A stretch of 64,000 nt of DNA from DAIOXA01 sp050949165 (GTDB lineage Bacteria; Bacillota; Proteinivoracia; UBA4975): assembly GCA_050949165.1 (NCBI GenBank), contig JBMNFF010000001.1, positions 1,054,001-1,118,000 of the forward strand, given 5' to 3'. A program made the position numbers and the translations under genes. The first letter of the stretch is position 1. Each line of letters opens with the position of its first letter. This document shows positions 1 to 8,852 of the stretch, one piece after another. The notes beneath the pieces are model-generated. The model was given only the letters and a program-made list of their open reading frames with translations. It was not told the DNA's origin and did no database searches.

Positions 1-1123
1 TGAGGTCTATGAGCAGGTTGATAATCTGGGACTGAATGGAGACGTCCAGAGCGCTGACGGCCTCATCACAGACCACGAACTTGGGCATGACGGACAGGGC
101 CCGGGCGATGCCGATCCGCTGCCGCTGCCCCCCTGAGAACTGGTGGGGATAGCGGTGAATCATATAATGCTGAAGGCCGCATTTTTCCATGAGCTCCAGG
201 ACGTACTTCTCCAGGATTTCGCTGCCCCGCTTAAAGATATTATGCGCAGTCAGGGCCTCGCTTATCAGCTGGCCGACGGTAAGGCGGGGGTTCAGGGAAG
301 AATAGGGGTCCTGGAAAATAACCTGCAGTTCCCGGCGCAGCACCCGCATCTCGCCATTGGTCAACTGGGCCAGGTCAATGCCCTCGTCCAGTTGTTCCTC
401 CAATTGCTGGAAGCCCTCGAGATTGGCATACTTGGCCCGGAGTTCTTCCAGCGCCGCCCGCTTTTCATTGAGGGCGGCTTCTGCCGGGGCCAGTTTCTCT
501 TTGAGGCTGGCGATTTCCTCGTCAAACCTGGCCAAATCCCGCTTGTCAATTTCGGTCATACCCTCTTTAGCGGCCAGAGTATCCCGTTTCAGGGTCAGGT
601 CCGCCAGCTGATCCGCCAGGTCGACGTGCAAGGCGGCGGCATCGAACTCTTCCAGGAGGACCCGGGTCACCAGATTCAGGTCATCGGCCAGGACCAGGCC
701 GCCGGCAATGCGGACGGCATCCGCATATCTCTGCACGGCCTTGCGCACATGCTTGTCTTCCTTGGCCTTTTCCTCAAATTTATCGCCCAATTCGGCGGCC
801 AGTTGCTTGTACCTGGCGACGATCTTGGCCAAATTCTTGATGGTCCGCTTGACATACTTAGGCTTGAACTCTTCCAGAGTCCTTCCGTAATAGAGCACGG
901 TGCCGGCTGTCTGGCGATACAGTTGGAGAATTACCCGGCCCAGGGTGGACTTGCCGCAGCCGCTCTCGCCGACCAGGCCGAAGGTCTCGCCCTTGTAAAT
1001 CTCCATGTTGATGCCTTCATTGGCCCGGACGTACAGCTGCTCTTTCTGGAAGATGGACCTCTTCTTCAGGGGAAAATAATGGGTCAAATTCTCGACGCGA
1101 ATTAAAGCTTGCTTATTCTCCAC
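1..1123 (-). CDS. Oligopeptide ABC transporter ATPase, OppF/DppF-like, with large insertion (partial)
   Basis: This is the second ATPase of a peptide importer; it would pair with the OppD-like subunit on the cytoplasmic face. The gene runs off the window edge, so about 374 codons are visible. Walker A is GESGCGKST (residues 52-60), the Q-loop FQDPYSSLNP lies near 270, the signature is FSGGQRQR and Walker B ends in VVCDEAVSALD. Walker A to Q-loop spans about 213 residues, far more than the 40-50 usual in this family. The extra 165-175 residues (about 85-260) are rich in Lys, Glu, Ala and Leu and look like a helical coiled coil. I chose the GTG start at 1123, which has GGGAG upstream and overlaps the oppD stop by 11 bases. 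An OppF-class ATPase is certain; the role of the insertion is unknown. Confidence 0.88.
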   Translation of the reverse strand, partial: MENKQALIRVENLTHYFPLKKRSIFQKEQLYVRANEGINMEIYKGETFGLVGESGCGKSTLGRVILQLYRQTAGTVLYYGRTLEEFKPKYVKRTIKNLAKIVARYKQLAAELGDKFEEKAKEDKHVRKAVQRYADAVRIAGGLVLADDLNLVTRVLLEEFDAAALHVDLADQLADLTLKRDTLAAKEGMTEIDKRDLARFDEEIASLKEKLAPAEAALNEKRAALEELRAKYANLEGFQQLEEQLDEGIDLAQLTNGEMRVLRRELQVIFQDPYSSLNPRLTVGQLISEALTAHNIFKRGSEILEKYVLELMEKCGLQHYMIHRYPHQFSGGQRQRIGIARALSVMPKFVVCDEAVSALDVSIQSQIINLLIDL

Positions 1124-2108
1124 TGTTTCTCACTCCCTTCCGAGGATAGAAGCATCTCACCGACTGCACGGGACTGACCGCGGTCAAATCTGGCGCCTCC
1201 TGATGGCACCTGGCGGTGGCGTACTTGCAGCGGGGAGCAAATTTACAGCCTACGGGCAAATCCAGGGGGTGGGGAACCGCGCCTGGAATAGCCTCCAGGC
1301 GGTCGCCCTGGTTGCTGCTGAGAAGGGGAATGGAGAGCAACAGCGCCTCGGTGTAGGGATGAGAAAAGTCACTGCGATCCTTGAAGATATAATCGACAGG
1401 TGCAGTTTCCACCACTTCCCCACAGTACATGACCGCAACATCGTCAGCCATCTGGTTGATAACGCCCAGGTCGTGGGTGATGAACATGATGGAGGCGTTA
1501 AATTCATCCTTGAGCTCGTTCATCAGGCGCAGGATCTGGGCCTGGATGGTGACGTCCAGCGCGGTGGTGGGCTCGTCTGCAATCAACAGTTTGGGCCGGC
1601 AAGCCAGGGCGATGGCAATCATCACCCGCTGGCGCATACCGCCAGAAAGTTGGTGGGGATACTGATGCACGACTTCCTCGGGGTTGGGAATCTTGACAGC
1701 CCGCAGCATTTCAATGGAGTGCTCGTGGGCCTGCTTCTTGGTCAGGCCCTGGTGCAGCATCAGCACCTCGCTGATCTGCCTGCTGACGGTAAAGACCGGG
1801 TTCAGGGAAGTCATTGGTTCCTGAAAGATCATGGAGATGGCGTTACCCCGAATTTCATAGAGTTCTTCCCGCTTGAGGGTGGAAATTACCTTGCCATCAA
1901 AGATAATTTCCCCTTCATAGATTTTTTGGTTGGGTTCAAACAACTGAAGAATACTCAGGGCCATCTGGCTCTTGCCGCTGCCGGACTCGCCGACGACGCC
2001 CAAAGTCTTGCCTTCATCCACACTTAATGAGACCCCGTTGACGGCCTTAATTAAACCTTTGCGGGTTTCAAAATAGGTGTGTAAGTTTCTTATTTCAAGT
2101 AAGCTCAT
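1113..2108 (-). CDS. Oligopeptide ABC transporter ATPase, OppD/DppD-like
   Basis: First ATPase subunit of the peptide importer; it hydrolyses ATP to drive uptake through the OppB/OppC channel. Its 331 residues are normal for the family. Visible motifs in order: Walker A GESGSGKS near residue 40, Q-loop FQEPMTSLNP, signature LSGGMRQRV, Walker B LLIADEPTTALD, the switch His in MFITHDLG, and the C-terminal oligopeptide-transporter region GCKFAPRCKYATARC with its cysteines. It lies 11 bases after the oppC stop and overlaps oppF, which argues for one polycistronic message. Peptide specificity cannot be read from the sequence. Confidence 0.93.
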   Translation of the reverse strand: MSLLEIRNLHTYFETRKGLIKAVNGVSLSVDEGKTLGVVGESGSGKSQMALSILQLFEPNQKIYEGEIIFDGKVISTLKREELYEIRGNAISMIFQEPMTSLNPVFTVSRQISEVLMLHQGLTKKQAHEHSIEMLRAVKIPNPEEVVHQYPHQLSGGMRQRVMIAIALACRPKLLIADEPTTALDVTIQAQILRLMNELKDEFNASIMFITHDLGVINQMADDVAVMYCGEVVETAPVDYIFKDRSDFSHPYTEALLLSIPLLSSNQGDRLEAIPGAVPHPLDLPVGCKFAPRCKYATARCHQEAPDLTAVSPVQSVRCFYPRKGVRNSGE

Positions 2109-2119
2109 CTTCTTACCCC

Positions 2120-4004
2120 CTATTTCTCATTGGCTTTGGGATCCATTGCGTCACGCAAGGCGTCTCCGATGAGGTTGACGCTCAGGGCGGCAAGAATCAC
2201 AAATACGCCGGGAATAATCCATCTCCACCAGTAGTACTCGATGACGGCGGAGCTCTGGGCTCCGGTCAGCATATTGCCCCAGGAAGGTGTGGGCGCCGAG
2301 ACGCCAAATCCCAGGAAGGAAAGGCCGGCCTCGGTGAGCAGTGAAGAGGCATACCCCAGGGTAATATTGACCAGGGCCAGGTTAAAGATATTGGGCAGGA
2401 TGTGCCGGATGATGATATTGTGCTGCTTGACCCCCAGGGCCCTGGCTGCCAAGACAAAGTCCTTTTCCCGCTCCAGGAGGATCTGAGCCCGCACCAGCCG
2501 GGCCAAGCCTGGCCAGCTCAGGATACCCATGATCACCATGATCATGTAGATCCGGTACATCTCCGAAACTCGACCGACGACAATGGTCGAAAGGGTTATA
2601 GCTAAGGGGAAGAAGGGAATTGAAATGACCACGTCGGTAAAGCGCATCAACAGGTTGTCGACGATACCGCCAAAGAAACCGGAAGTCATCCCGATAAAGA
2701 GGGCGATGATGACGGAAATTACCATGGCGATGGCGCCGACGGTCAAGGAAATCTTGCCGCCATGAATCAGGCGGGTGAGGTTATCCCGGCCGAACTCATC
2801 GGACCCGAAGATAAAGCCCTTGAGGCCCCAGGCGGTAATGGTCCCGTCCTCAGCCACTGCATAGTTCTGGAAGAAATCCGAATAAATCTCCACATACTTT
2901 TTCTCCTGCATTTCCTTGGGCATTTTCATCTGACCAAAGTGGTTGGCACCCCAATACACGATTTTTCCATTATCCAGGAGCAGGGCATGGTTGTTCTTGC
3001 TGCCTGCCATGGCCACAACCTTGCCGTCAAACTCGGGAACATTGAGGAGGCCGTGCATGGTGCTGCCCCAAACATGGAGCTTGCCCTTGTCGTCCAGGGC
3101 CATGGCGGCCCGGCCCGAAGCGGCGATGTCCACGACCTTGATAGAACCATCGGTCAGCTCGGTGGGCACAGTGTGCAGCTCGTTGCCCTCGGTGCCAAAG
3201 ACGCCGACGGTGTTGTCCTCCAGGAGGACCACCACATTGACGGGGGTAAGTTCAGCTTTGATAATCCGCCCCTGATAATCCAGGGGGACGATATCCTGAC
3301 GGGTGGCCAGGGTGCTGCCCCAAATGTATGAGCTCGCCGTTCTCAAAGAGGATACCCGTTACGCCTTCGCCGGCTATGATATCCTTGACGGCGGTACTCC
3401 TCATCTTCATAGAAACCACCTGGGGAAGATCCAACTGCTTAAAGTTATTGTAGCCCCGGCCATACAGATTGCCATTGGCATCCAGGGCGACGAAGTGACG
3501 GTCGCCGGCGGCGATGTGGGTAAAGGTTATCTCATTCCATTCCTTGGGATAGGTGAAAATCGAGTTGGACATGCCTTCCCGGATGTACACCGGTTGCTTG
3601 CCCCAAATGTAGAGCTTGCCTGCTTTGGAAAGGGCTACTGAGAAGGAGACCCCTGAAGAAATATCCTTAACCCCTTCCTTGACCAGCTCCTGGGGGTAGT
3701 CCAGGTAGTTCCAGCCCGGGCGAATATTGGACAGAGCCGGCTCCTGATAAGTCAAGTTAATCGGGCGCAACTGGGCGCCGACAAAGGAAAAGGCCAGAAT
3801 CAGGATAAAGCCGATGACGCCGATAATACCAAGTTTGCTGCGCAGGAAGTTGCGTAAAACGGTTTTGCCCGGTGTCATCAGGGCTTCCTCTTCCAGGACG
3901 GAAAGGTGCTTATCTTCCCTGACGAAAAGTCTCTTTAACATGGAGAAAAAGGACTTGCTTACCTTTTGCTCTGTAGTAGGTGTCTTCACCGTTTTGTTAT
4001 CCAT
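2120..4004 (-). CDS. OppC-like permease with inserted seven-repeat RCC1-like beta-propeller; one-base frameshift
   Basis: Peptide importer permease of about 627 residues if a single extra base (T at 3329 on the + strand) is ignored; ordinary OppC proteins have about 300. Residues 1-80 hold the cytoplasmic N-terminus and first membrane segment (about 56-76). Residues 112-393 contain seven repeats of the RCC1 type (alternating A-G...H..AL, G.LY.WG), ending near 135, 184, 229, 270, 313, 352 and 393. The OppC core then resumes with FGSDEFGRDNLTRL and runs to the C-terminus, including the EAA-type loop ARALGVKQHNII. The propeller therefore sits in the outside loop between membrane segments 1 and 2. 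The frame breaks in the third repeat at GEL/YIWG; skipping one base restores the repeat exactly, as in the first repeat's KLYIWG. It may be a sequencing error, a real mutation or recoding. As it stands, the frame yields a 250-residue N-terminal product (from 4004) and a separate open frame down to 2120. Confidence 0.88.
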
Positions 4005-4015
4005 TGTATCACTCC

Positions 4016-4987
4016 CTATTCCAGCTTAATCCGGGGATCGACGATCCCGTAGGTGATATCGGCGACGATATTTGCGCTGACTGCAATTAAAGCTGTCATC
4101 AAGTTTAAAGAGATGACCAACATATAGTCCCGGTTGCTCAGGGCCTTGACCAGGGTGGAGCCGATGCCGTTCCAGGCAAAGATGGTCTCGGTGATAGCCG
4201 ACCCGCTCAACATCGCAAAAATTGTCCAGATCAGGATGGTGGAAATGGGAATCAGAGCGTTGCGGAAGGCATGGGAATAGATGACCACCTTTTCCGAAAG
4301 CCCTTTGGAACGCGCAGTCCGGATATAATCCTGGTTGAGGGCCTCCAGCATGGCGTTGCGGACATAGCGGATAGAACTGGCGATGCTGATGAAGACCAGG
4401 GTAAAGGTGGGCAAAAGGACATACTTGAGCCAAGACAGATAGTAGCTAAAGTCCTTTCCATAGGCAGTGAGGGGCATCCCCCCTGCCGGTAGCCACTTAA
4501 GGGTCAAGGCAAAGATATAGATCAAGCTGAGCCCGATAAAGAAGGAAGGCATGGAATAGCCGACCAGAGAGACAACCTGGGCCACCTTGTCAAAGAGGGA
4601 GCCCCGTTTAACGGCCATCCATATCCCCAAGGGCAAGACAACTGAGATTTGTAAGATGGTCACAAAGATGTTCAAAATGATGGTATTGCGCAGGGGCTCG
4701 CCAATGACGTCCTTGACGGGACGGTTGTTCATGGACGACCAGCCCAGGTCGCCTTGGAGGATGGCCGCCAGCCAGCGCACGTACTGTTCGGGCAAGGACC
4801 TGTCCAGGCCCAATTTTGACCGCATCTCCTGATAGGCAGCCTCGAAGGCTTCGGCTTTCAGGGCAGGGCTGACCATCATCCGAGCGGGGTCCCCGGGCAT
4901 GGCCTTGACCAGGCCGAAGATAATCATTGTGATCATAATTACTACCGGTATCATCGATATGATTCTTTTTGCGATATACTTTAACAC
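4016..4987 (-). CDS. Oligopeptide ABC transporter permease, OppB/DppB-like
   Basis: Inner-membrane channel subunit that pairs with the OppC-like protein. The 323 residues and about six hydrophobic segments match the family. The N-terminus is the typical KRIISMIPVVIMITMIIF followed by the MPGDPAR motif. The cytoplasmic coupling loop (DYIRTARSKGLSEKVVIYSH) and the end DPRIKLE are canonical. The GTG start at 4987 has GGAGG nine bases upstream. In contrast to OppC, no extra domain is inserted. It is first after the gap that follows oppA and is 11 bases from oppC. Confidence 0.95.
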   Translation of the reverse strand: MLKYIAKRIISMIPVVIMITMIIFGLVKAMPGDPARMMVSPALKAEAFEAAYQEMRSKLGLDRSLPEQYVRWLAAILQGDLGWSSMNNRPVKDVIGEPLRNTIILNIFVTILQISVVLPLGIWMAVKRGSLFDKVAQVVSLVGYSMPSFFIGLSLIYIFALTLKWLPAGGMPLTAYGKDFSYYLSWLKYVLLPTFTLVFISIASSIRYVRNAMLEALNQDYIRTARSKGLSEKVVIYSHAFRNALIPISTILIWTIFAMLSGSAITETIFAWNGIGSTLVKALSNRDYMLVISLNLMTALIAVSANIVADITYGIVDPRIKLE

Positions 4988-5220
4988 ACAACACAGCCTC
5001 CTTTGTACGGCTTAACCGGTTTTTCTAGTAAGAAGAATGTCGAAAGGACTGGGCTGTCCAAGACGAAGAAAAATCTATATTAAATGAACCCGAAGGCTCA
5101 ATATTGCTTACAAGCTTGGCAGAGTAGCGGTGATAACAAAAAATAAGATTGCACTAATAAGCCAACGCCACTCACAGAGAGAAGACAAAATCCACTGAAT
5201 GGTATAAAAAGTTATTTTAG

Positions 5221-5257
5221 TAAAAGAAAGGGGGACAGCGCAAGCCATCCCTCTTTC
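5221..5257 (-). terminator. Stem-loop downstream of oppA
   Basis: On the minus strand a 10-bp stem (5226-5235 with 5248-5257, one G-U pair) is followed by TTTTA and further T-rich sequence. It lies between the oppA stop and oppB, in a gene-free gap of about 300 bases (4988-5289) in which I see nothing else. It could lower expression of the membrane and ATPase genes relative to the binding protein, a common arrangement in such operons. Confidence 0.55.
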
Positions 5258-5289
5258 CTATAAGCACTTAGTGATTGGCTGACGTACCC

Positions 5290-7125
5290 CTATTCGCCTT
5301 TAGAGATGTCGCAAATCATTTCGGCCCATTGCTTGAACGGGGTGGTGTTGAAGCCTTTAACCTCTTTGCGGTAGATGTCGTAGTACTGGTTGGAATACAG
5401 AGGAATAACAGGTAGCTCGTCGTTAAAGAGCTTCTGGAACTCCAGGAACAATGCGGAGTACTCTTCGGTCTGGGTGGGATCGAGGCTGCGCATCTTGACG
5501 GTTACTTCGTCCACTTCGGGAGAACTAAACCGCTCGGTGTTGTAGCCATACCGATCCAGCATATCGCTGTGATAGCTGTAGTAGGGGTCAAAGGCAGCGG
5601 AGAAGCCAGTTGCCAGGTTGAAGGAGTGGTACAGCCGCTCGTCCCCCATCATGTAACCATCATAGTAGTGGTCCAGCAACTGAGCAAAGTCGCAACGAGT
5701 TACAGACCAGTCGATACCGGCATAGGGGGTATTGGCGAGCAACTGGATTTCGATGTTGTCGGTAACGTTGTTGTCTTCGGTTCCCAGGTGCCGGATAACC
5801 AGTCTTTCACCGGCAGCATTGTGGCGATAGTAGCCGGTGTCCGGGCCAGCCTTGGACTTATCGAAGGGAGTCTTGCCGTCAGCTTCGAACTTCCACTCGG
5901 TCAGATCCAAGAGTTCGTTGGCCTTGTCGGTGTTGAGGACGAAGTTGGGCAGGGCATCGATTTCGGCCTTGTTGTCCTCGTACATCCACTGGGCAAGACC
6001 GTACATGCCGTTGGTCACGGAGCCATAGCCGCCCAGGACGTTCTTGATGATTTCCTGACGGTCCATCAGGTAAGCGACGGCTTTGCGGACGTTCTTGTCA
6101 GCAGCAGGACCGAAGTCACAGTGCCAGAAGATTCCGCCGTAACCGTTACGGGGATAGAAGGTGACATCGGTGGTATCAGCAACCTTGGCCTTTTCAATCT
6201 TTTCGCCTTCGATGACGCCGGTTACGACATCAACGTCGCCGTTGATGACCTGGTCAACGTCGGTGGTCTGGTTGATGTAGCGAATGATGATGAACTCGAG
6301 CTTGGGCTTGTCGCCCTTCCAGTCGCCCTTAAAGTATTCGTTCTTTTGCAGGGTGACAGCGTTGTTTTCAAAGCTCACAAAGTTGTAGGGGCCACAGGTA
6401 ACTGTGGGTGCGTAGCGCTCGATCTGAGCGATCCGCATGGCATTGAAGGCCAGGGTCCACTCGGGATTGTCGCTGACCAGCATTGCGCCGTTGTCATTAG
6501 AATCGATGTCAGCTTCGGGACACCAGCTGTGCATGGGCAGGGGACCGTATGCAACATAGGTTACTTCGAAGAAATAGGGAAGTTCTTCTGCATCGATGGT
6601 CAGAGAGAACTTATAGTCGTCGATGAGCTTGACGCCAGCGAAGCGATCGGCTTCGCCGCTATGGTAGGCGGAATAACCCAGCAAGCCGTCGCCGGCGGAA
6701 GTACCTGCTCCAGCTGCTACCCACTCGTCGGAAGCGGAGAAGAGGATGTTGAAGACGTAGTCCTTGGCGGTAATCGGTGTGCCGTCATTCCACTTCAGGT
6801 CGTTGTGGATTTCGAAGGTATAGGTCTTGTTGCCCGCGCCGTCCACCACAGCGCTATAATCCTTGACGACAGTCGGGTTGATGATGAACTCGCCCCCAGG
6901 GGTGACTTCGTAGGTGGAATAGTAGCCACCGGTCAAGTCTTTTACCCACTTGTCATAGGAGCTGTTGCCAAAACCGTAGATAAAGTCTCCGGAAATGGCA
7001 GGGCTGCCGATGATCAGCGTGTTTTGAGCGGTGGGGGTCTTCTTGTCGCCGCCTTCTTGGATACAACCAACCAAAGCGGCTGCCACCAGAGCTGTCACCA
7101 GCACTAGTACCAAAAGCCTTTTCAA
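5290..7125 (-). CDS. Peptide ABC transporter substrate-binding lipoprotein, family 5 (OppA/DppA-like)
   Basis: Extracytoplasmic lipoprotein that captures peptides, or possibly another ligand such as nickel complexes, for the importer. A lipoprotein signal ends at LVGC, giving Cys21. The body fits SBP family 5: an early LKWNDGTPITAKDYVFN segment, a YVAYGPLPMHSW region, and a late EVDEVTVKMRSLDPTQTEEY stretch. At 611 residues it is longer than the usual 500-550. The TTG start at 7125 is supported by AGGGAGG eight bases upstream. It is the first gene of the operon, driven by two promoters, and is separated from the channel genes by a stem-loop. Confidence 0.93.
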   Translation of the reverse strand: MKRLLVLVLVTALVAAALVGCIQEGGDKKTPTAQNTLIIGSPAISGDFIYGFGNSSYDKWVKDLTGGYYSTYEVTPGGEFIINPTVVKDYSAVVDGAGNKTYTFEIHNDLKWNDGTPITAKDYVFNILFSASDEWVAAGAGTSAGDGLLGYSAYHSGEADRFAGVKLIDDYKFSLTIDAEELPYFFEVTYVAYGPLPMHSWCPEADIDSNDNGAMLVSDNPEWTLAFNAMRIAQIERYAPTVTCGPYNFVSFENNAVTLQKNEYFKGDWKGDKPKLEFIIIRYINQTTDVDQVINGDVDVVTGVIEGEKIEKAKVADTTDVTFYPRNGYGGIFWHCDFGPAADKNVRKAVAYLMDRQEIIKNVLGGYGSVTNGMYGLAQWMYEDNKAEIDALPNFVLNTDKANELLDLTEWKFEADGKTPFDKSKAGPDTGYYRHNAAGERLVIRHLGTEDNNVTDNIEIQLLANTPYAGIDWSVTRCDFAQLLDHYYDGYMMGDERLYHSFNLATGFSAAFDPYYSYHSDMLDRYGYNTERFSSPEVDEVTVKMRSLDPTQTEEYSALFLEFQKLFNDELPVIPLYSNQYYDIYRKEVKGFNTTPFKQWAEMICDISKGE

Positions 7126-7328
7126 TTTTGTTTCCTCCCTTTAAAAAATTTTAGTGTAAAACACTATATTTTAGGCGGCAGTAGCCGCACTAAAACCGAA
7201 CAAAAAGGTGGCATCATTTCCATTTATCTATATTCTACATGGAAGACAAAATTCCTGCTTTCCAGCGCCAAAAAACGGTCCCACCGCTTCCAGATGCCGC
7301 CAGAGCTTGTCCAATCAGCTTTGCAAAT

Positions 7329-7419
7329 ATTATACTGCAATGAAAACAATAGTCAAGGCTGAGCCAAAGTGCTTTTGAGGATTTTCAACAATTATACTTT
7401 GATACTTTAGCGCAGTCAA
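7329..7419 (-). promoter_or_regulatory. Tandem sigma-A promoters for the opp operon
   Basis: Two good promoters read toward oppA. The distal one has TTGACT at 7414-7419, a 17-base spacer and TATAAT at 7391-7396. The proximal one has TTGACT at 7351-7356, a 16-base spacer and TATAAT at 7329-7334. The leader from the proximal start is about 195 nt and holds two short hairpins (around 7154-7168 and 7170-7195), with an AT-rich stretch before the ribosome site. The rest of the gap up to 7661 shows no gene. Confidence 0.75.
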
Positions 7420-7601
7420 GCCTTGACGCATGAACAAAAGTGGATTTTGTTCTCAATTTCCTTGTACAGCCCAGCAAAGTCCGTGGGGATGGAAACACAC
7501 CGGTATTCAGTTGTCAAAGAGCTCTATATCGCAACTAAATTCAACAAAGGTCGCCGCCTCTCCTGCCTTGAAACAATCCTGAAACATATCGGCAGGCAGG
7601 C

Positions 7602-7653
7602 CGGAGGCCGGATCCAGGCGGGAGAAAATCTTACCGCTGCTTTCCGGCCTCCG
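7602..7653. repeat. Inverted repeat downstream of kbl
   Basis: Perfect 10-bp arms (7602-7611 and 7644-7653) flank about 32 bases, just after the kbl stop on the minus strand. There is no clear T-run, so a role as terminator is only possible. Confidence 0.4.
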
Positions 7654-7661
7654 CGCTCCAA

Positions 7662-8834
7662 CTAAATCAGTTTCATTTCCCGGCCGACCCTGCCGAAGAC
7701 ATCCAGGGCAAAGTCCAGGTCTTCCCTGCTGTGGGCAGCCGAGAGCATAACCCTGATCCTCGCCTTGCCGTGGGGAACCAGGGGGAAGCCGATGCTGGTG
7801 GCAAAGATGCCCTCTTCAAACAGGCGCTTGCTGAATTCCGAAGCATCCCGGGCATCGCCGATCATCACCGGGGTGATGGGGGTTTCGGTGACGCCGGTGT
7901 CATAGCCCAGTCCCTGCAGGCCCTCCTTAAAGATCCGGGCGTTTTCCCAAAGCCTTTCCACCAATTCGCCGCTCTCCTGGAGGATGCGCACTGCCTCCAG
8001 AGTAGCGGCAGTATCGGGCACCGTCAGGGCAGAGCTGAAGGTAAAGGGCCGGGCCTTCTGTTTGATATACTCCACTATTTCGGCGCTGCCCGCTATGCAG
8101 CCGCCCATGACGCCCAGAGCCTTGGAAAATGTGCCAATTTCCACATCCACCTGGCCGTGAAGGCCAAAGTGGTCGACGATGCCGCGGCCAGAGCGGCCCA
8201 GGACGCCTTCGCCGTGGGCATCGTCCACATAGGTCATGGCGCCGTACCTTTTCGCCAGCTCGACCATTTCCGGCAATTTGGCGATGTCTCCGTCCATGCT
8301 GAAGACGCCGTCGGAGATCACCAGTACCCGTCCCTCCAGGTCCTCCTTAAGGACTCTTTCCAGACCTTCCATATCGTTGTGGGGATAGACCTTGATTTGG
8401 GCCCTGCTCAAGCGGGCGCCGTCGATGATGCTGGCGTGGTTGAGCTCGTCGCTGACTATGGTATCGCCCTTGCCCACCAGGGCGGGAATTGCGCAGAGGT
8501 TGGCATTAAAACCGGACTGAACCGTCAGGCAAGCCTCCACACCCTTAAATTCCGCCAGTTCCCGCTCCAGCTCTTCGTGGATGGACATGGTGCCGGCGAT
8601 GGTGCGCACGGCGCCTGGCCCTACTCCGTACTTGTCGATGGCGGCCTTGGCTGCCTCCCGGATCCGCTCATGGGCGGCGAAGCCCAGGTAGTTGTTGGAG
8701 CAGAAGTTCAGAACTTTCCTGCCGCCAATCTGCACCCAGGCGCCCTGGGCGCTCTCGATGGTGCGGATGTTTTTGTACAGTCCCTTTTCCTTCAGTTCCT
8801 CCAGTTCCGGCTTGATAAAATCCAAAGTTCCCAT
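7662..8834 (-). CDS. kbl: Glycine C-acetyltransferase (2-amino-3-ketobutyrate CoA ligase)
   Basis: PLP enzyme that cleaves 2-amino-3-ketobutyrate with CoA to glycine and acetyl-CoA, the second step of threonine catabolism. It has 390 residues, typical of the alpha-oxoamine synthase family. Visible are NFCSNNYLGF near residue 45, the VYVDDAHGEGVLG-type segment (here TYVDDAHGEG), and the PLP lysine in GTFSKALGVMGG. The family includes 8-amino-7-oxononanoate synthase, but the gene follows tdh by 18 bases, which supports kbl. The ATG start has GGGAG upstream. Confidence 0.92.
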   Translation of the reverse strand: MGTLDFIKPELEELKEKGLYKNIRTIESAQGAWVQIGGRKVLNFCSNNYLGFAAHERIREAAKAAIDKYGVGPGAVRTIAGTMSIHEELERELAEFKGVEACLTVQSGFNANLCAIPALVGKGDTIVSDELNHASIIDGARLSRAQIKVYPHNDMEGLERVLKEDLEGRVLVISDGVFSMDGDIAKLPEMVELAKRYGAMTYVDDAHGEGVLGRSGRGIVDHFGLHGQVDVEIGTFSKALGVMGGCIAGSAEIVEYIKQKARPFTFSSALTVPDTAATLEAVRILQESGELVERLWENARIFKEGLQGLGYDTGVTETPITPVMIGDARDASEFSKRLFEEGIFATSIGFPLVPHGKARIRVMLSAAHSREDLDFALDVFGRVGREMKLI

Positions 8835-8852
8835 ACTATCTCCCTTCCCTCT

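Noticed and set aside
5569..7107. 512-codon open frame on the + strand
   Set aside because: It is antisense to oppA, whose family match, lipobox and ribosome site are clear; long antisense frames are common in such GC-rich coding DNA.
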